Assembly: GCF_014596085.1 (NCBI RefSeq)
Contig: NZ_JACCJY010000002.1
Coordinates: forward strand, 339,690-403,689
Reading direction: 5' to 3'
DNA from: Azospirillum tabaci
GTDB lineage: Bacteria; Pseudomonadota; Alphaproteobacteria; Azospirillales; Azospirillaceae
DNA length: 64,000 nucleotides
In this document: in pieces, positions 17,700-26,538 of the stretch
How positions within the stretch are numbered: position 1 is the first letter of the stretch
Layout of the letters: each line of letters begins with the position of its first letter
Notes under the pieces: generated by a model
What the model was told of the DNA's origin: nothing
What the model saw: the letters and a program-made list of their open reading frames with translations, nothing else
Databases searched by the model: none
Position numbers and translations under genes: made by a program

Positions 17700-18734
17700 C
17701 TATTCGCAACGACTGACGGAATCCTGGACGATCACTCCAAACCAGCCGAGTCCCTTGTAGGTTTCGTAACCTGGAGTCACGGCGAAACCCACCACACGCC
17801 CCTGGTCGTCGGAGTAGCTGCCGTGCCCGTGGCCGCCGGTGCGCAAGGGGAAGCTCTCCGTCAGGACGCCCCTGCGGTCGGAGGCAGCGATCACGCGGCA
17901 ACGGCTGTCCACCAGAAGGCAGCGGGTCCGGGAGCGCTCCTCGTCGGTCAGGCGGACGGAATCGACCACGCCTTGGGATTGATTCTGCCAGTCGAAGAAG
18001 ACTCCCAGCACGCCGATGACGGGGCTGTTCTCCTCGCCACCCTCCCGGATGGCCGTGGCGTAGGTGGCGACGGTCGCACGGTCCAACAGGTCGTTGGCGC
18101 CGATGTCGGCCACCGCGAAGTCGGTGCCGCTGCGGGTGGCCATGGCCTCGCGGAACCAGGATTCGGACGCGACCGAACTGCCCACGGCGCGGCGGTAGCG
18201 GTCGGGCCGTCCCGTCGCCAGAACCACGCCCTTAGCATCGACGACCCAGAGGTCGAGATAGACCGTGTAGGCGCCAAGGATGACGCCCAGCCGCTGCACC
18301 GCTTGGCGCCGGTTGGCCTCGGACGGAGCGGTGGCGCAATCCACCACGGCGCTGTCGGTGGCCCACCACCGCACATCGCAGGACCGCTCGTACAAATTGC
18401 GGTCCATGATGTCGATCATGTTGAGCGCCAGATCGGCGAGCCGTCCGCCGCGCAACTGCGAAACCAAGCGGTTGCCGAGCGTGTTCAACTCGTCGGTTTG
18501 CACCGCCATCTGGGCGCGCAGTTCCCCGCCGATGCCGGTGATCCGCTCCGAGATGGCCTTCACCTCCTGGGCCACCACGGCGAAGCCGCGTCCAGCCTCC
18601 CCGGCGCGCGTCGCCTCGATCAGGGCGTTGAGCGCCAGGATCTTGGTCGTGTTCGTAACGGCCTGGATCTCGTCCATCTTGCGCGTGGCAAGATCGGACA
18701 CGGCGCGCGACAACGCCACGATACGCTCGGGCAT
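17700..18734 (-). CDS. soluble chemoreceptor-like protein: N-terminal MCP tip, C-terminal Cache-like sensor, 344 aa
   Basis: Residues 20-75 hold the tip of an MCP signalling hairpin, [20 protein letters not shown] then FAVVAQEVKAIS, which binds CheA/CheW in true receptors. After a linker (about 75-130), the rest (about 130-340) looks like a PDC/Cache-type ligand-binding domain (LWVVDAKGVVLATGR, SWFREAMATR, VIGVLGVFFDW). No membrane helix is present, and the order is reversed from classic receptors. The signalling hairpin is much shorter than normal (about 60 residues). Start: the third in-frame Met (18734) has GGAGG eight bases away. Confidence 0.75.
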   Translation of the reverse strand: MPERIVALSRAVSDLATRKMDEIQAVTNTTKILALNALIEATRAGEAGRGFAVVAQEVKAISERITGIGGELRAQMAVQTDELNTLGNRLVSQLRGGRLADLALNMIDIMDRNLYERSCDVRWWATDSAVVDCATAPSEANRRQAVQRLGVILGAYTVYLDLWVVDAKGVVLATGRPDRYRRAVGSSVASESWFREAMATRSGTDFAVADIGANDLLDRATVATYATAIREGGEENSPVIGVLGVFFDWQNQSQGVVDSVRLTDEERSRTRCLLVDSRCRVIAASDRRGVLTESFPLRTGGHGHGSYSDDQGRVVGFAVTPGYETYKGLGWFGVIVQDSVSRCE

Positions 18735-18934
18735 GAACATCACCTCCAAGGATTATCGGTGACGACCCCCAAAGGATGACCGAACAACCACTTGTCGGCT
18801 CATTCAATCATCCGCAACCCACCCGAGCCGCATTGAATCGACGCAATCACACATCCGCAACACAGAACGCCAGCCAGCGCCGTGCCACACCCTGCGGCGC
18901 AATGTCATCCCCCGGTATGCGGAAGTGGAACGGC

Positions 18935-20326
18935 TCAGACCTTGTAGGCCAGACGCAGGCCGCCCCAATGGCGTCCGCGCACGGTGATCGGAGCCGACAC
19001 GTCCTTCATCAGGGCATACTGGCCGCCCCCCATGTCACGCCGATAGGTCTGGAGCAGGAACGGCTTCATGCTTCGCCCCGCGGCCAGGCCGACGCGGTCG
19101 TTGAAGATGCGGCGGTTGCGGCAGTTGGCCGCGTTCCACGTCGGGTCGGCACCCTGGGGCTGGCTGAACCTGCGGTTGTGGGTGGGAAGATAGCCGTTGG
19201 AGTCGACCGCCACGCAGAAGACGATGCGTTCGCTTTGCCCCAGCAGCGAATCGAGCACCCTCGGCAGCATGCGGTCGCAGAACTCCGTGAAGCGGGTCAT
19301 GTGCTGCTGCGGGTTGGAACCGGGGATGGGCTGGTAATTGCTGTCGAACAGGTCGCCCTCGCGAACCTCGCCGCGCGACAGCGCATCCTCGAAATCGGCG
19401 GAGATTCGCGACGCGGCGTCACGGACCATGCGGATGAAGGGCGTGTCCACCGTCTCCACGTCCAACTCGGCGGTGATGCCGATCAGCCGCTCGCTCATGC
19501 CGACCAGCGTGTTCACGCGGTCGCGAGCCTGGGCCAGATTGTCGCTGGACAGCTGCACACCGACCGCGAGGTCGTCGATCTCGTGCTGAAGCTCCTCGCA
19601 GTTGGCACCGATCTCGGAGGAGGCGGCGTCGATCTTGTCGGTCTCGCCGTTCAGTTCCGACATGGCCCGGCCGACGGTCTCGATGACGGCGCCGATGGCG
19701 GTGGTGCCCTCGCTCACCGCGCGGGCCTTGCCGGCGCTGGACGCGCTTTCGGCCATCAGGCGCTGCGCCTGGTCGTTGAGATACTTCAGAGTGGCGTCGA
19801 TCTCCGTCGTCGCCTCGCTGGTCTTCTTGGACAGGGCCTTCACCTCGTTCGCCACCACGGCGAAGCCGCGCCCGGCCTCGCCGGCGCGGGCCGCCTCGAT
19901 GGTGGCGTTGAGCGCCAGCAGGTTGGTCTGCTTGGCGATGACGAAGATTTCCTTGGCGACCCGGCCCACGCGGTCGAGCGCCTCCTGAAGGCCGGCGATC
20001 TGGCCCTCAATGCCCCCCACCGCGGCGACGAGAGCGTGGATGTCGTCCATGGACCGCTGCACCCGGTCGTGGGAGGATTCGACCTCCTGCCGGGCCTGCT
20101 CGGTCACGGAGCGCGCCACGGTCGCGGCGGCGGAGATGCGCTGCGTGCTCTCCGACATCTTATTCCCGGTCCCACGCAACTGCGCGAAAACGTTGGCCTG
20201 ATGGCCGAGGCGGCCGTTGACCTCTTCCACATGGCCCGCGATGTCCGCGATCTCGATGCCGAGATTGCCCGCTTCGGTGGCAATGTCCGCGATCAAATGA
20301 GAGCGGCCGCCGAACGCACTGTCCAT
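18935..20326 (-). CDS. soluble methyl-accepting chemotaxis protein with C-terminal sensor, 463 aa
   Basis: A full MCP signalling domain (about residues 60-270) with the hairpin tip [20 protein letters not shown] is followed by a C-terminal sensor domain (about 290-463) with [16 protein letters not shown] and [21 protein letters not shown] recall such a C-terminal module from other alphaproteobacterial MCPs. No membrane segment: a cytoplasmic receptor sensing an internal signal. It is followed on the same strand by the shorter reversed receptor at 17700-18734, but a 200-bp gap suggests separate transcription. Confidence 0.85.
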   Translation of the reverse strand: MDSAFGGRSHLIADIATEAGNLGIEIADIAGHVEEVNGRLGHQANVFAQLRGTGNKMSESTQRISAAATVARSVTEQARQEVESSHDRVQRSMDDIHALVAAVGGIEGQIAGLQEALDRVGRVAKEIFVIAKQTNLLALNATIEAARAGEAGRGFAVVANEVKALSKKTSEATTEIDATLKYLNDQAQRLMAESASSAGKARAVSEGTTAIGAVIETVGRAMSELNGETDKIDAASSEIGANCEELQHEIDDLAVGVQLSSDNLAQARDRVNTLVGMSERLIGITAELDVETVDTPFIRMVRDAASRISADFEDALSRGEVREGDLFDSNYQPIPGSNPQQHMTRFTEFCDRMLPRVLDSLLGQSERIVFCVAVDSNGYLPTHNRRFSQPQGADPTWNAANCRNRRIFNDRVGLAAGRSMKPFLLQTYRRDMGGGQYALMKDVSAPITVRGRHWGGLRLAYKV

Positions 20327-20488
20327 TTTTCCGCCATCCGTTTCACAAGAATGCGCAGAGCGCTAAAATCCAATGCAATTATTACCGAACCCTTACAAAT
20401 GCGCAACGGAGGAAGGGTCATTCTAAAAGGCAATGTGCTCAATTATTGCGCTCTGGTAACCCGCTCGCAACCGAAGGCGGAGAAAGCG

Positions 20489-21439
20489 TCAGCCCGCACT
20501 GCCCTCGACGCCCTGGCCGGGGGCGCCCTGGCCATCCGCAATGCGACGGTCCAGCCGGTCGTCCTGAAGACCGGCGGGCTCCTGGTGGATCAGAACCTCA
20601 GCGCCGGGGAAGGCTTCCTTCAGGCGGTTCTCCACCCGATCGGTGATGTCGTGCGCCCTGGCGACCGACAGCGAGGGGTCGAGTTCCAAGTGCAGTTCGA
20701 TGAAGGCGCCAACGCCGGAGCTGCGGGTGCGCAGGTCGTGCATCCCCGCGACGTCCGGTTGCGCCATCACCAGCGCCGCGATGCGCTCCCGCTCCTCCAC
20801 CGGCAGCTCCCGGTCCATCAGGACGTTCAGCGCCTCCCTGGCGACCTTGCGGGCGCCGTAGAGCAGGAAGGCGGCGATGCCCAGTCCGAACAGCGGATCG
20901 AAGGCGCTGATGCCTGTCCATCCCGTCAGCAGGATCGCCAGGATGACCGCCGCGTTCATCAGCAGGTCACCAGAATAATGCAGCCGGTCCGCCCCCACCG
21001 CGACCGAGCCGGTGGCCGTCACCACATGGCGTTGGAAGGTGATCAGGCCGGCGGTCAGCAGGATGGACAGCAGCATCACGGCGATGCCCACCGCCCCCTC
21101 GCCCACCGGCTGCGGGGTGATGAGGCGGCGCACCGCCTCGATGGTCAGGAACAGGGCGGAGCCGCCGATGAAGGCGGCCTGGGCCAACGCGGCCAGCGCC
21201 TCCGCCTTGCCATGGCCGAAGCGGTGCGCCTCGTCCGGCGGGCGCAACGCCGTCCGCACCCCCAGCAGCGTCACCACCGAGGCCATCATGTCCGTGCTGG
21301 AATCGATCAGCGACGACAGGATGCTGACCGAGTCGGTCGCCAGATAGGCCGCCAGCTTCGCCAGGATCAGCGTGAGGGACACCGACACGCTGGCGTAGGT
21401 CGCGTAACGGCGCAGCCGGTGCGAACGCGATTCGCTCAT
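20489..21439 (-). CDS. cation diffusion facilitator family efflux transporter (FieF-like), 316 aa
   Basis: Six membrane helices with metal-site motifs SSLIDSSTDMMAS in helix 2 (DxxxD site), HRFGHGKAEALAALAQ in the loop, and DRLHYSGDLLMN in helix 5, followed by the cytoplasmic ferredoxin-like domain (about 205-290). Exports Zn2+, Fe2+ or related ions by proton antiport; the DD-HD site composition fits FieF/YiiP. ATG 21439 is chosen: AAGG lies six bases before it. It lies 34 bp after pdxH on the same strand, probably co-transcribed. Confidence 0.88.
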   Translation of the reverse strand: MSESRSHRLRRYATYASVSVSLTLILAKLAAYLATDSVSILSSLIDSSTDMMASVVTLLGVRTALRPPDEAHRFGHGKAEALAALAQAAFIGGSALFLTIEAVRRLITPQPVGEGAVGIAVMLLSILLTAGLITFQRHVVTATGSVAVGADRLHYSGDLLMNAAVILAILLTGWTGISAFDPLFGLGIAAFLLYGARKVAREALNVLMDRELPVEERERIAALVMAQPDVAGMHDLRTRSSGVGAFIELHLELDPSLSVARAHDITDRVENRLKEAFPGAEVLIHQEPAGLQDDRLDRRIADGQGAPGQGVEGSAG

Positions 21440-21473
21440 GAGCGCCTTCTTATGTGATGACGGCACCCGTCCT

Positions 21474-22085
21474 TTACGGGAAAAGACGCTCCGTCGTCCA
21501 GCGCGCGGGCTCCGCCGCCGCCGGGTCGCCCTCGCGCAGATACAGAGTCCGCTCGTGGAGGCGGAAGGGGCGGTCCTGCCAGAACTCGATTCGCCGCGGC
21601 AGGATGCGGAATCCGGTCCAGTGCGGCGGGCGGGGAACGGCGCCCAGGCCGAACTTGGCGGCGAATTGGGCGACCCGCTTCTCCAGCTCCCAACGGCCCT
21701 CCAGTGGGCGCGACTGCTGCGACGCCCAGGCGCCGATGCGGCTCTCCCGCGGGCGGCTTTCGAAATAGGCGTCGGCCTCGGAGTCGGACACCTGTTCCAC
21801 CGCGCCCTCGACGCGGATCTGGCGCCTCAGGGTCTTCCAGTGGAAGCACAGCGCGGCGTTGGCGTTGGCCAGAAGCTGCTCGCCCTTCCGGCTTTCCGTG
21901 TTGGTGTAGAAGACGAATCCGCGCGGATCGACGCCCTTCAGAAGCACCATGCGCACCGACGGCGCCCCCTGCGCGTCGGCGGTGGCCAGCGCCATGGCGT
22001 TGGGATCGTTGATTTCGCTGCGGGTGGCTTCGTCCATCCAATCCTGAAACAGGGCGTACGGGTCCCGGTCGTTGGATTCGCTCAT
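21474..22085 (-). CDS. pdxH: pyridoxamine 5'-phosphate oxidase, 203 aa
   Basis: FMN enzyme of the vitamin B6 pathway that oxidises PNP/PMP to PLP. Signature stretches: [20 protein letters not shown] and [19 protein letters not shown] (FMN and substrate site), [11 protein letters not shown], and the C-terminal [12 protein letters not shown]. Length is normal. ATG 22085 follows GAGGGCAAG; an upstream extension to 22127 is less likely. It is the first gene of a two-gene unit with the cation exporter. Confidence 0.92.
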   Translation of the reverse strand: MSESNDRDPYALFQDWMDEATRSEINDPNAMALATADAQGAPSVRMVLLKGVDPRGFVFYTNTESRKGEQLLANANAALCFHWKTLRRQIRVEGAVEQVSDSEADAYFESRPRESRIGAWASQQSRPLEGRWELEKRVAQFAAKFGLGAVPRPPHWTGFRILPRRIEFWQDRPFRLHERTLYLREGDPAAAEPARWTTERLFP

Positions 22086-22264
22086 CTTGCCCTCGTTGCG
22101 CGGCCGTGGCCCAAGTTTCAACGTCAAGTTTCGGCGCCGTTCCCGGCGTCTTCCCAGTTCACAAATATGCCCAATTCACAGATAGGATAGCCTCGCATAT
22201 ATGAGTGTCCACCGGTGCGCCAGAAGCAAGGCACGCCGGCTCCCAACCTTTCGAGGCAGCATCG

Positions 22265-22720
22265 ATGTTCGTGAAGAAACTCGTCCCGGCGGCGATGGCG
22301 ATCGCCCTGCTTGCGGGTTGCGTCAGCACCTCGCAGGAAGCCACCAAGAACGCCGAGACCGTCGGCGGCCGGATCTCGTCGACCTATGGCAACGCGTCGG
22401 GCAAGGTCGCGTCCTCAGGCACCGGCCCGCTGCTGGGCGCCTTCATCGGCGGGGCCGCGGTCCAGCCCTCGGGCGCCGCCCCCCCCGCGACCCCGGGCCA
22501 GCGGGCCCACCCCGCCCCCGTCCGGGACAAGGTGGGCTGGACCAACCCGGCGACGGGCCATCACGGCTCGCTGACCACGACGCGCGAGGGCTACAACAAC
22601 GCCGGCCAGTACTGCCGTGAGTTCCACCAAACGGTAACCACAAAGAGCCAGACCGAATTGGCTTACGGAACCGCTTGCAAACAGGCCGATGGTACGTGGA
22701 AGATTGTCGCCAATTCGTAA
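22265..22720 (+). CDS. lipoprotein of the 17-kDa surface antigen type, 151 aa
   Basis: Signal peptide with lipobox LLAGC (Cys19), so the mature protein is lipid-anchored. A low-complexity Gly/Ala/Pro middle contains LLGAFIGGAAV, and the C-terminal domain has YCREFHQTVTT and YGTACKQADGTWKIV, typical of the Rickettsia 17-kDa/RT0821 surface-antigen family. It probably sits in the outer membrane. ATG 22265 is preceded by GAGG; the frame is open from 22205. Confidence 0.8.
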   Translation: MFVKKLVPAAMAIALLAGCVSTSQEATKNAETVGGRISSTYGNASGKVASSGTGPLLGAFIGGAAVQPSGAAPPATPGQRAHPAPVRDKVGWTNPATGHHGSLTTTREGYNNAGQYCREFHQTVTTKSQTELAYGTACKQADGTWKIVANS

Positions 22721-22768
22721 CGCCGTATCCCCGGGCTTCGGGGTGGAATAACTCTGTTCGTGGAAAGC

Positions 22769-23713
22769 ATGCGTGACCCTTATCAAATCCTCGGCCTCAC
22801 CCGCTCCGCGAGCGCCGACGACATCAAGAAGGCGTACCGCAAGCTCGCCAAGGAGTTCCACCCCGACCTGAAGCCCGGCAACGCCGCGAACGAGGAGCGC
22901 TTCAAGGAAATCTCGGCGGCCTACACGCTGCTGTCGGATTCCGACAAGCGCGCCCGTTTCGACCGCGGAGAGATCGACTCCTCCGGCCAGGAGCGCCACC
23001 ACGGCTTCGGCGGCCGCTCCCGCGCCAACGCCGGGCGCAGCCGCGCCTACAGCGGGGCCGGCGGCGGTGGCGACGATTCCTTCTTCGGCGGCGAGGACTG
23101 GTTCTCCGACCTGTTCAGCGGCGGACGCAAGCGCGGCGGGGCGGCGGGTGGTGCCGCCGGCGGCTCGCGGTCGCGCGGCAGTGACATCAACTACTCGGTC
23201 TCCGTGCCCTTCGTCGAGGCGGCGCAGGGCACCAAGCGGCGCATCAGCCTGTCCAACGGCAAGAGCATCGACGTCACCGTTCCGCCGGGGACGGAGGATC
23301 AGGCGAAGCTGCGGCTGAAGGGCCAGGGGCTTCCCGGCGCCGGCGGCTTCGGGGCCGGCGACGCCATCGTCGAGGTCCATGTCGAGGCGCACCCCTTCTT
23401 CACCCGCCAAGCTTCCGACATCCATGTCGAGGTGCCGATCACCCTGAACGAGGCGGTTCTCGGCGCCACCATCCGCGTGCCGACCATCAGCGGTCCGGTC
23501 GCGCTGAAGATTCCGCCGGGGGCCAACACCGGGTCCACCCTGCGGCTGCGCGGCAAGGGCGTGATGAACCAAGCGACCAAGCAGGCCGGCGACCAGTATG
23601 TGAAGCTGAAGGTCGTCCTCCCCGACCCGCCCGACGCGGAGTTGGTCAAGTTCATGGAGGAATGGTCCAGGACGCGCAGCTACGACGTGCGCAAAAAGGC
23701 CGGCCTGGAGTGA
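22769..23713 (+). CDS. DnaJ/CbpA-type co-chaperone, 314 aa
   Basis: J domain at residues 1-68 (DPYQILGLTRSASADDIKKA then YRKLAKEFHPDLKPG; the HPD motif activates DnaK). A Gly/Phe/Ser-rich linker (about 70-140) follows, then the two beta-barrel C-terminal substrate-binding domains (from about 145) with VPPGTEDQAKLRLKGQG and IPPGANTGSTLRLRGKG. No zinc-finger Cys repeats, so this is a class II (CbpA-like) rather than DnaJ proper. It is separated by 137 bp from the FtsH-like protease that follows in the same direction. Confidence 0.88.
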   Translation: MRDPYQILGLTRSASADDIKKAYRKLAKEFHPDLKPGNAANEERFKEISAAYTLLSDSDKRARFDRGEIDSSGQERHHGFGGRSRANAGRSRAYSGAGGGGDDSFFGGEDWFSDLFSGGRKRGGAAGGAAGGSRSRGSDINYSVSVPFVEAAQGTKRRISLSNGKSIDVTVPPGTEDQAKLRLKGQGLPGAGGFGAGDAIVEVHVEAHPFFTRQASDIHVEVPITLNEAVLGATIRVPTISGPVALKIPPGANTGSTLRLRGKGVMNQATKQAGDQYVKLKVVLPDPPDAELVKFMEEWSRTRSYDVRKKAGLE

Positions 23714-23850
23714 GCCGGAGCCGTTAACCCTCTCCTCACTTGTATGTCAAAGAAAAGTCTTGGATCGAATGCGGTTGATGCGGGCCGGTGGCGCCTTCAT
23801 CAATGACGGCGATGTGCCGGAAACGGTTTTCGCTGCTTTCGTAGGACGCC

Positions 23851-25629
23851 ATGCCGCCGATCCCGAAAAAGTATCTGACCGCCCTCGCCGTTGTTGCTGC
23901 GCTTCTGCTTGGCTGGTTCGCCTTCGCGGCCTGGACCGACTACGCGCGTGACGGCGCCGAGGAGATCGCGACCTACAGCGACTTGGTGGCGGCGGCCGAA
24001 CGGGGGGACATCGCCTCGGTCACCTTCCGCGGCGACGGGGCGCACGCCGTCACGCCGGACGGCCAGCGGCTGCGGGCCGTCGTTCCGGTGACCGACGACC
24101 TGCTGAAGGAACTGCGCGGGCGGAAGATCGCCATCGCCTTCGAGGAGGAGGCCGGCGGGCTGGTGTCGGGCACCGTCTCCGTCTTGGAGAAGCTGGCGCC
24201 CTTCCTGGTGATCGGCCTGCTGATCGGCGCGCTGCTGCTCAGCGGAGGGCAGTTCCTCGGCGGCAGCCGGGCCACCCGCGTCCGCCCGCGCGACACCGGC
24301 ACCGTCTTCGCCGACGTCGCCGGAGTGGACGAGGCAAAGGAGGAGCTTCGCGAAACCGTGGAGTTCCTGCGCGACCCGCGCCGCTTCGCGATGGCCGGCG
24401 CCCGCGTGCCCAAGGGCATTCTGCTGGTCGGCCCGCCGGGCACCGGCAAGACGATGCTGGCGAAGGCCGCGGCCGGCGAGGCCGGTGTGCCCTTCTTCAC
24501 CGTGTCCGGCTCCGACTTCGTGGAAATGTTCGTCGGGCTGGGCGCCGCGCGGGTGCGCAGCGTCTTCAAGACGGCGCGGGCCGCCGCCCCCTGCCTGCTG
24601 TTCATCGACGAGGTCGACGCCCTGGCCGGCAAGCGCGGCGAATCCAACTCCCATTCGGAGCGGGAGCAGACCCTGAACCAGCTCCTGGTCGAGATGGACG
24701 GCATCGTCAATGGCGGCGAGGTGGTGGTGATCGCCGCGACCAACCGCGCGGAGATGCTGGACCCCGCCGTGACCCGGCCGGGCCGCTTCGACCGCCACAT
24801 CCATGTCGCGCTGCCCGACGTGGCCGGGCGCGAGGCCATCCTGGGCGTCCACACCGGCCGGCTGCACCTCGCCCCCGACGTTTGCGTCCGTACGGTGGCG
24901 CGGGGCACGCCCGGCTTCTCCGGCGCGGAACTGGCCAACCTGACCAACGAGGCCGCTCTGTCGGCCGCGCGCAACGGGCGCGTCATCGTCGGCATGGCCG
25001 ATTTCGAGGCGGCGAAGGACCGCGTCCTGATGGGCAACGAGCGGCGCAGCCTCGCCCTCTCCAGCCATGAGCGGCGCCTGACCGCCTATCACGAGGCTGG
25101 TCACGCGCTGGTCTCCATCCGCTGCCCGGAGGCCGACCCCATCCACAAGGCCACGATCATCCCGCGCGGCCGCGCTCTGGGCATGGTCGTGCGGCTGCCG
25201 GAGGGCGACCGCGTGTCGGTGTCGCGCGCCAAGCTGCTGGCCGACATCGCCGTCGCCATGGCCGGGCGCGCGGCCGAGGACCTGGTCTTCGGCGCGGATG
25301 CGGTCACCACCGGGGCGGAGGCCGATTTCCGCGCCGCCACCGACCTCGCCCGCCGCATGGTCACCGCCTGGGGCATGAGCGACGCCATCGGCTATGTCGC
25401 CCACGCCGGCAACGACCCGGCCATCGTCCGGTCCGAGCGCACCGCTTGGCGCATCGACGAAGAGGTCCGCCGCATCACCGACGAGGGGATGGAGCGCGCC
25501 CGGCGCATCCTGGCCGCCGACCGCGCCGCACTGGAACGGATCACCGCCGCCCTGTTGGAGCGCGAGACGCTGAGCGGCGAGGAAATCGGCGCGCTGGCGG
25601 AGGAGCAGCGGGAAACGGAAGCGGCCTGA
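23851..25629 (+). CDS. FtsH-like membrane AAA+ zinc metalloprotease, 592 aa
   Basis: TM1 (about 8-28), a periplasmic/FtsH_ext region, TM2 (about 113-132), an AAA module with Walker A GPPGTGKTMLAKAA (about 194-207), Walker B LFIDEVDAL and second region of homology ATNRAEMLDPAVTRPGRFDR, then the M41 protease with HEAGH (about 413) and the third zinc ligand in EADFRAATDLARRM. Complete and apparently active. It is shorter than housekeeping FtsH (about 640 aa), lacking its C-terminal tail, so it is probably an accessory paralogue used in stress; the main ftsH is expected elsewhere. It follows a CbpA-type chaperone gene. Confidence 0.88.
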   Translation: MPPIPKKYLTALAVVAALLLGWFAFAAWTDYARDGAEEIATYSDLVAAAERGDIASVTFRGDGAHAVTPDGQRLRAVVPVTDDLLKELRGRKIAIAFEEEAGGLVSGTVSVLEKLAPFLVIGLLIGALLLSGGQFLGGSRATRVRPRDTGTVFADVAGVDEAKEELRETVEFLRDPRRFAMAGARVPKGILLVGPPGTGKTMLAKAAAGEAGVPFFTVSGSDFVEMFVGLGAARVRSVFKTARAAAPCLLFIDEVDALAGKRGESNSHSEREQTLNQLLVEMDGIVNGGEVVVIAATNRAEMLDPAVTRPGRFDRHIHVALPDVAGREAILGVHTGRLHLAPDVCVRTVARGTPGFSGAELANLTNEAALSAARNGRVIVGMADFEAAKDRVLMGNERRSLALSSHERRLTAYHEAGHALVSIRCPEADPIHKATIIPRGRALGMVVRLPEGDRVSVSRAKLLADIAVAMAGRAAEDLVFGADAVTTGAEADFRAATDLARRMVTAWGMSDAIGYVAHAGNDPAIVRSERTAWRIDEEVRRITDEGMERARRILAADRAALERITAALLERETLSGEEIGALAEEQRETEAA

Positions 25630-25664
25630 TGGCGAATTTTCTCGTTCACATTCAACGACAAACA

Positions 25665-25721
25665 TTGCTGCATACGCGCATACATTGGTAAAATGCCGTA
25701 GAATTTCCGCACAGCTGTGCG
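25665..25721 (+). promoter_or_regulatory. promoter candidate and 14-bp palindromic operator
   Basis: TTGCTG (25665-25670), an 18-bp spacer and TAAAAT (25689-25694) make a fair sigma70-type promoter. Just after the expected start point is a perfect palindrome CGCACAGCTGTGCG (25708-25721), a likely operator for the binding-protein/phosphatase operon. Confidence 0.45.
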
Positions 25722-25740
25722 ATCAGCATCGGGGCTGAGG

Positions 25741-26538
25741 ATGGCAGACGCGGTTGCCCGCCGGACGATACTGGCCTTGGCGCTCGCCGGAATAACGGCG
25801 GGCGGCCTGCCGTCGTCCGGCCTCGCGGCAACCGCCGACTCCGTGACCGCTCCGCTGACCGTCAGGGTCGGCGCCTACGAGTTTCCTCCCTACGTCACCG
25901 AATCCGGCGGCGGCGTCACGCAATCCCTGCTCGACCTGCTGAACGCGGAGCAGACCGACTTCCGATTCGAGCTGGTCCGCACCTCCCCCCAGCGGCGCTA
26001 CGAGGACATGGAGCGTGGCCGCTTCGACATGATGGCCTTCGAAAGCCTCGCCTGGGGTTGGAAGGGGCGCCCCGTGGAGGCCTCGCGGGTGTATCTTCAC
26101 GATGCGGAGGTATTCGTCGCCAAGGCCGGTCCCGGCATGGACCAGAGCTACTTCGACCGGCTGGACGACAAGACGATCCTGGGGCGGCTCGGTTACCATT
26201 ACGCCTTCGCCGGCATGACCGCCGACCCGGAGGTCCTGGAGAAGCGCTTCAACACCCGGCTGACCGTCACGCATGAGGGCAACGTGCGCAGCGTCGCCGC
26301 CGGACGCGCCGCGCTGGCCATCGTCACGCGCTCCTTCCTGGCGCAGTTCCTGAAGGCCAACCCCGACATGGCGCCGCTGCTCCTGGTGTCCGACCGCACC
26401 GACCAGATCTACGAGCACACTATCCTGGTCCGCCGCGACGGTCCGGTCAGCGCGGCCTGGGTGAACGGCACGCTCGACCGGCTGGAGCGCAGCGGCGCCC
26501 TGCCGGCGCTGTGGACCCGCCAGGGAATCGTCCCGTGA
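25741..26538 (+). CDS. periplasmic substrate-binding protein, SBP family 3, 265 aa
   Basis: An N-terminal signal peptide (TILALALAGITAGGLPSSGLAA) precedes a family 3 solute-binding fold starting LTVRVGAYEFPPYVTESGGG; the RRYEDMERGRFDMMAFE stretch replaces the usual binding-loop region. No permease or ATPase is next to it. Instead its stop overlaps (GTGA) the start of a membrane PP2C phosphatase, so it may serve as a ligand sensor feeding that phosphatase. The start is ambiguous: ATG 25741 has GAGG too close; a GTG at 25717 is in frame. Confidence 0.75.
   Translation: MADAVARRTILALALAGITAGGLPSSGLAATADSVTAPLTVRVGAYEFPPYVTESGGGVTQSLLDLLNAEQTDFRFELVRTSPQRRYEDMERGRFDMMAFESLAWGWKGRPVEASRVYLHDAEVFVAKAGPGMDQSYFDRLDDKTILGRLGYHYAFAGMTADPEVLEKRFNTRLTVTHEGNVRSVAAGRAALAIVTRSFLAQFLKANPDMAPLLLVSDRTDQIYEHTILVRRDGPVSAAWVNGTLDRLERSGALPALWTRQGIVP

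Noticed and set aside
18776..21457. 893-aa plus-strand open frame
   Set aside because: Antisense to the MCP and cation-efflux genes; no independent start signal.
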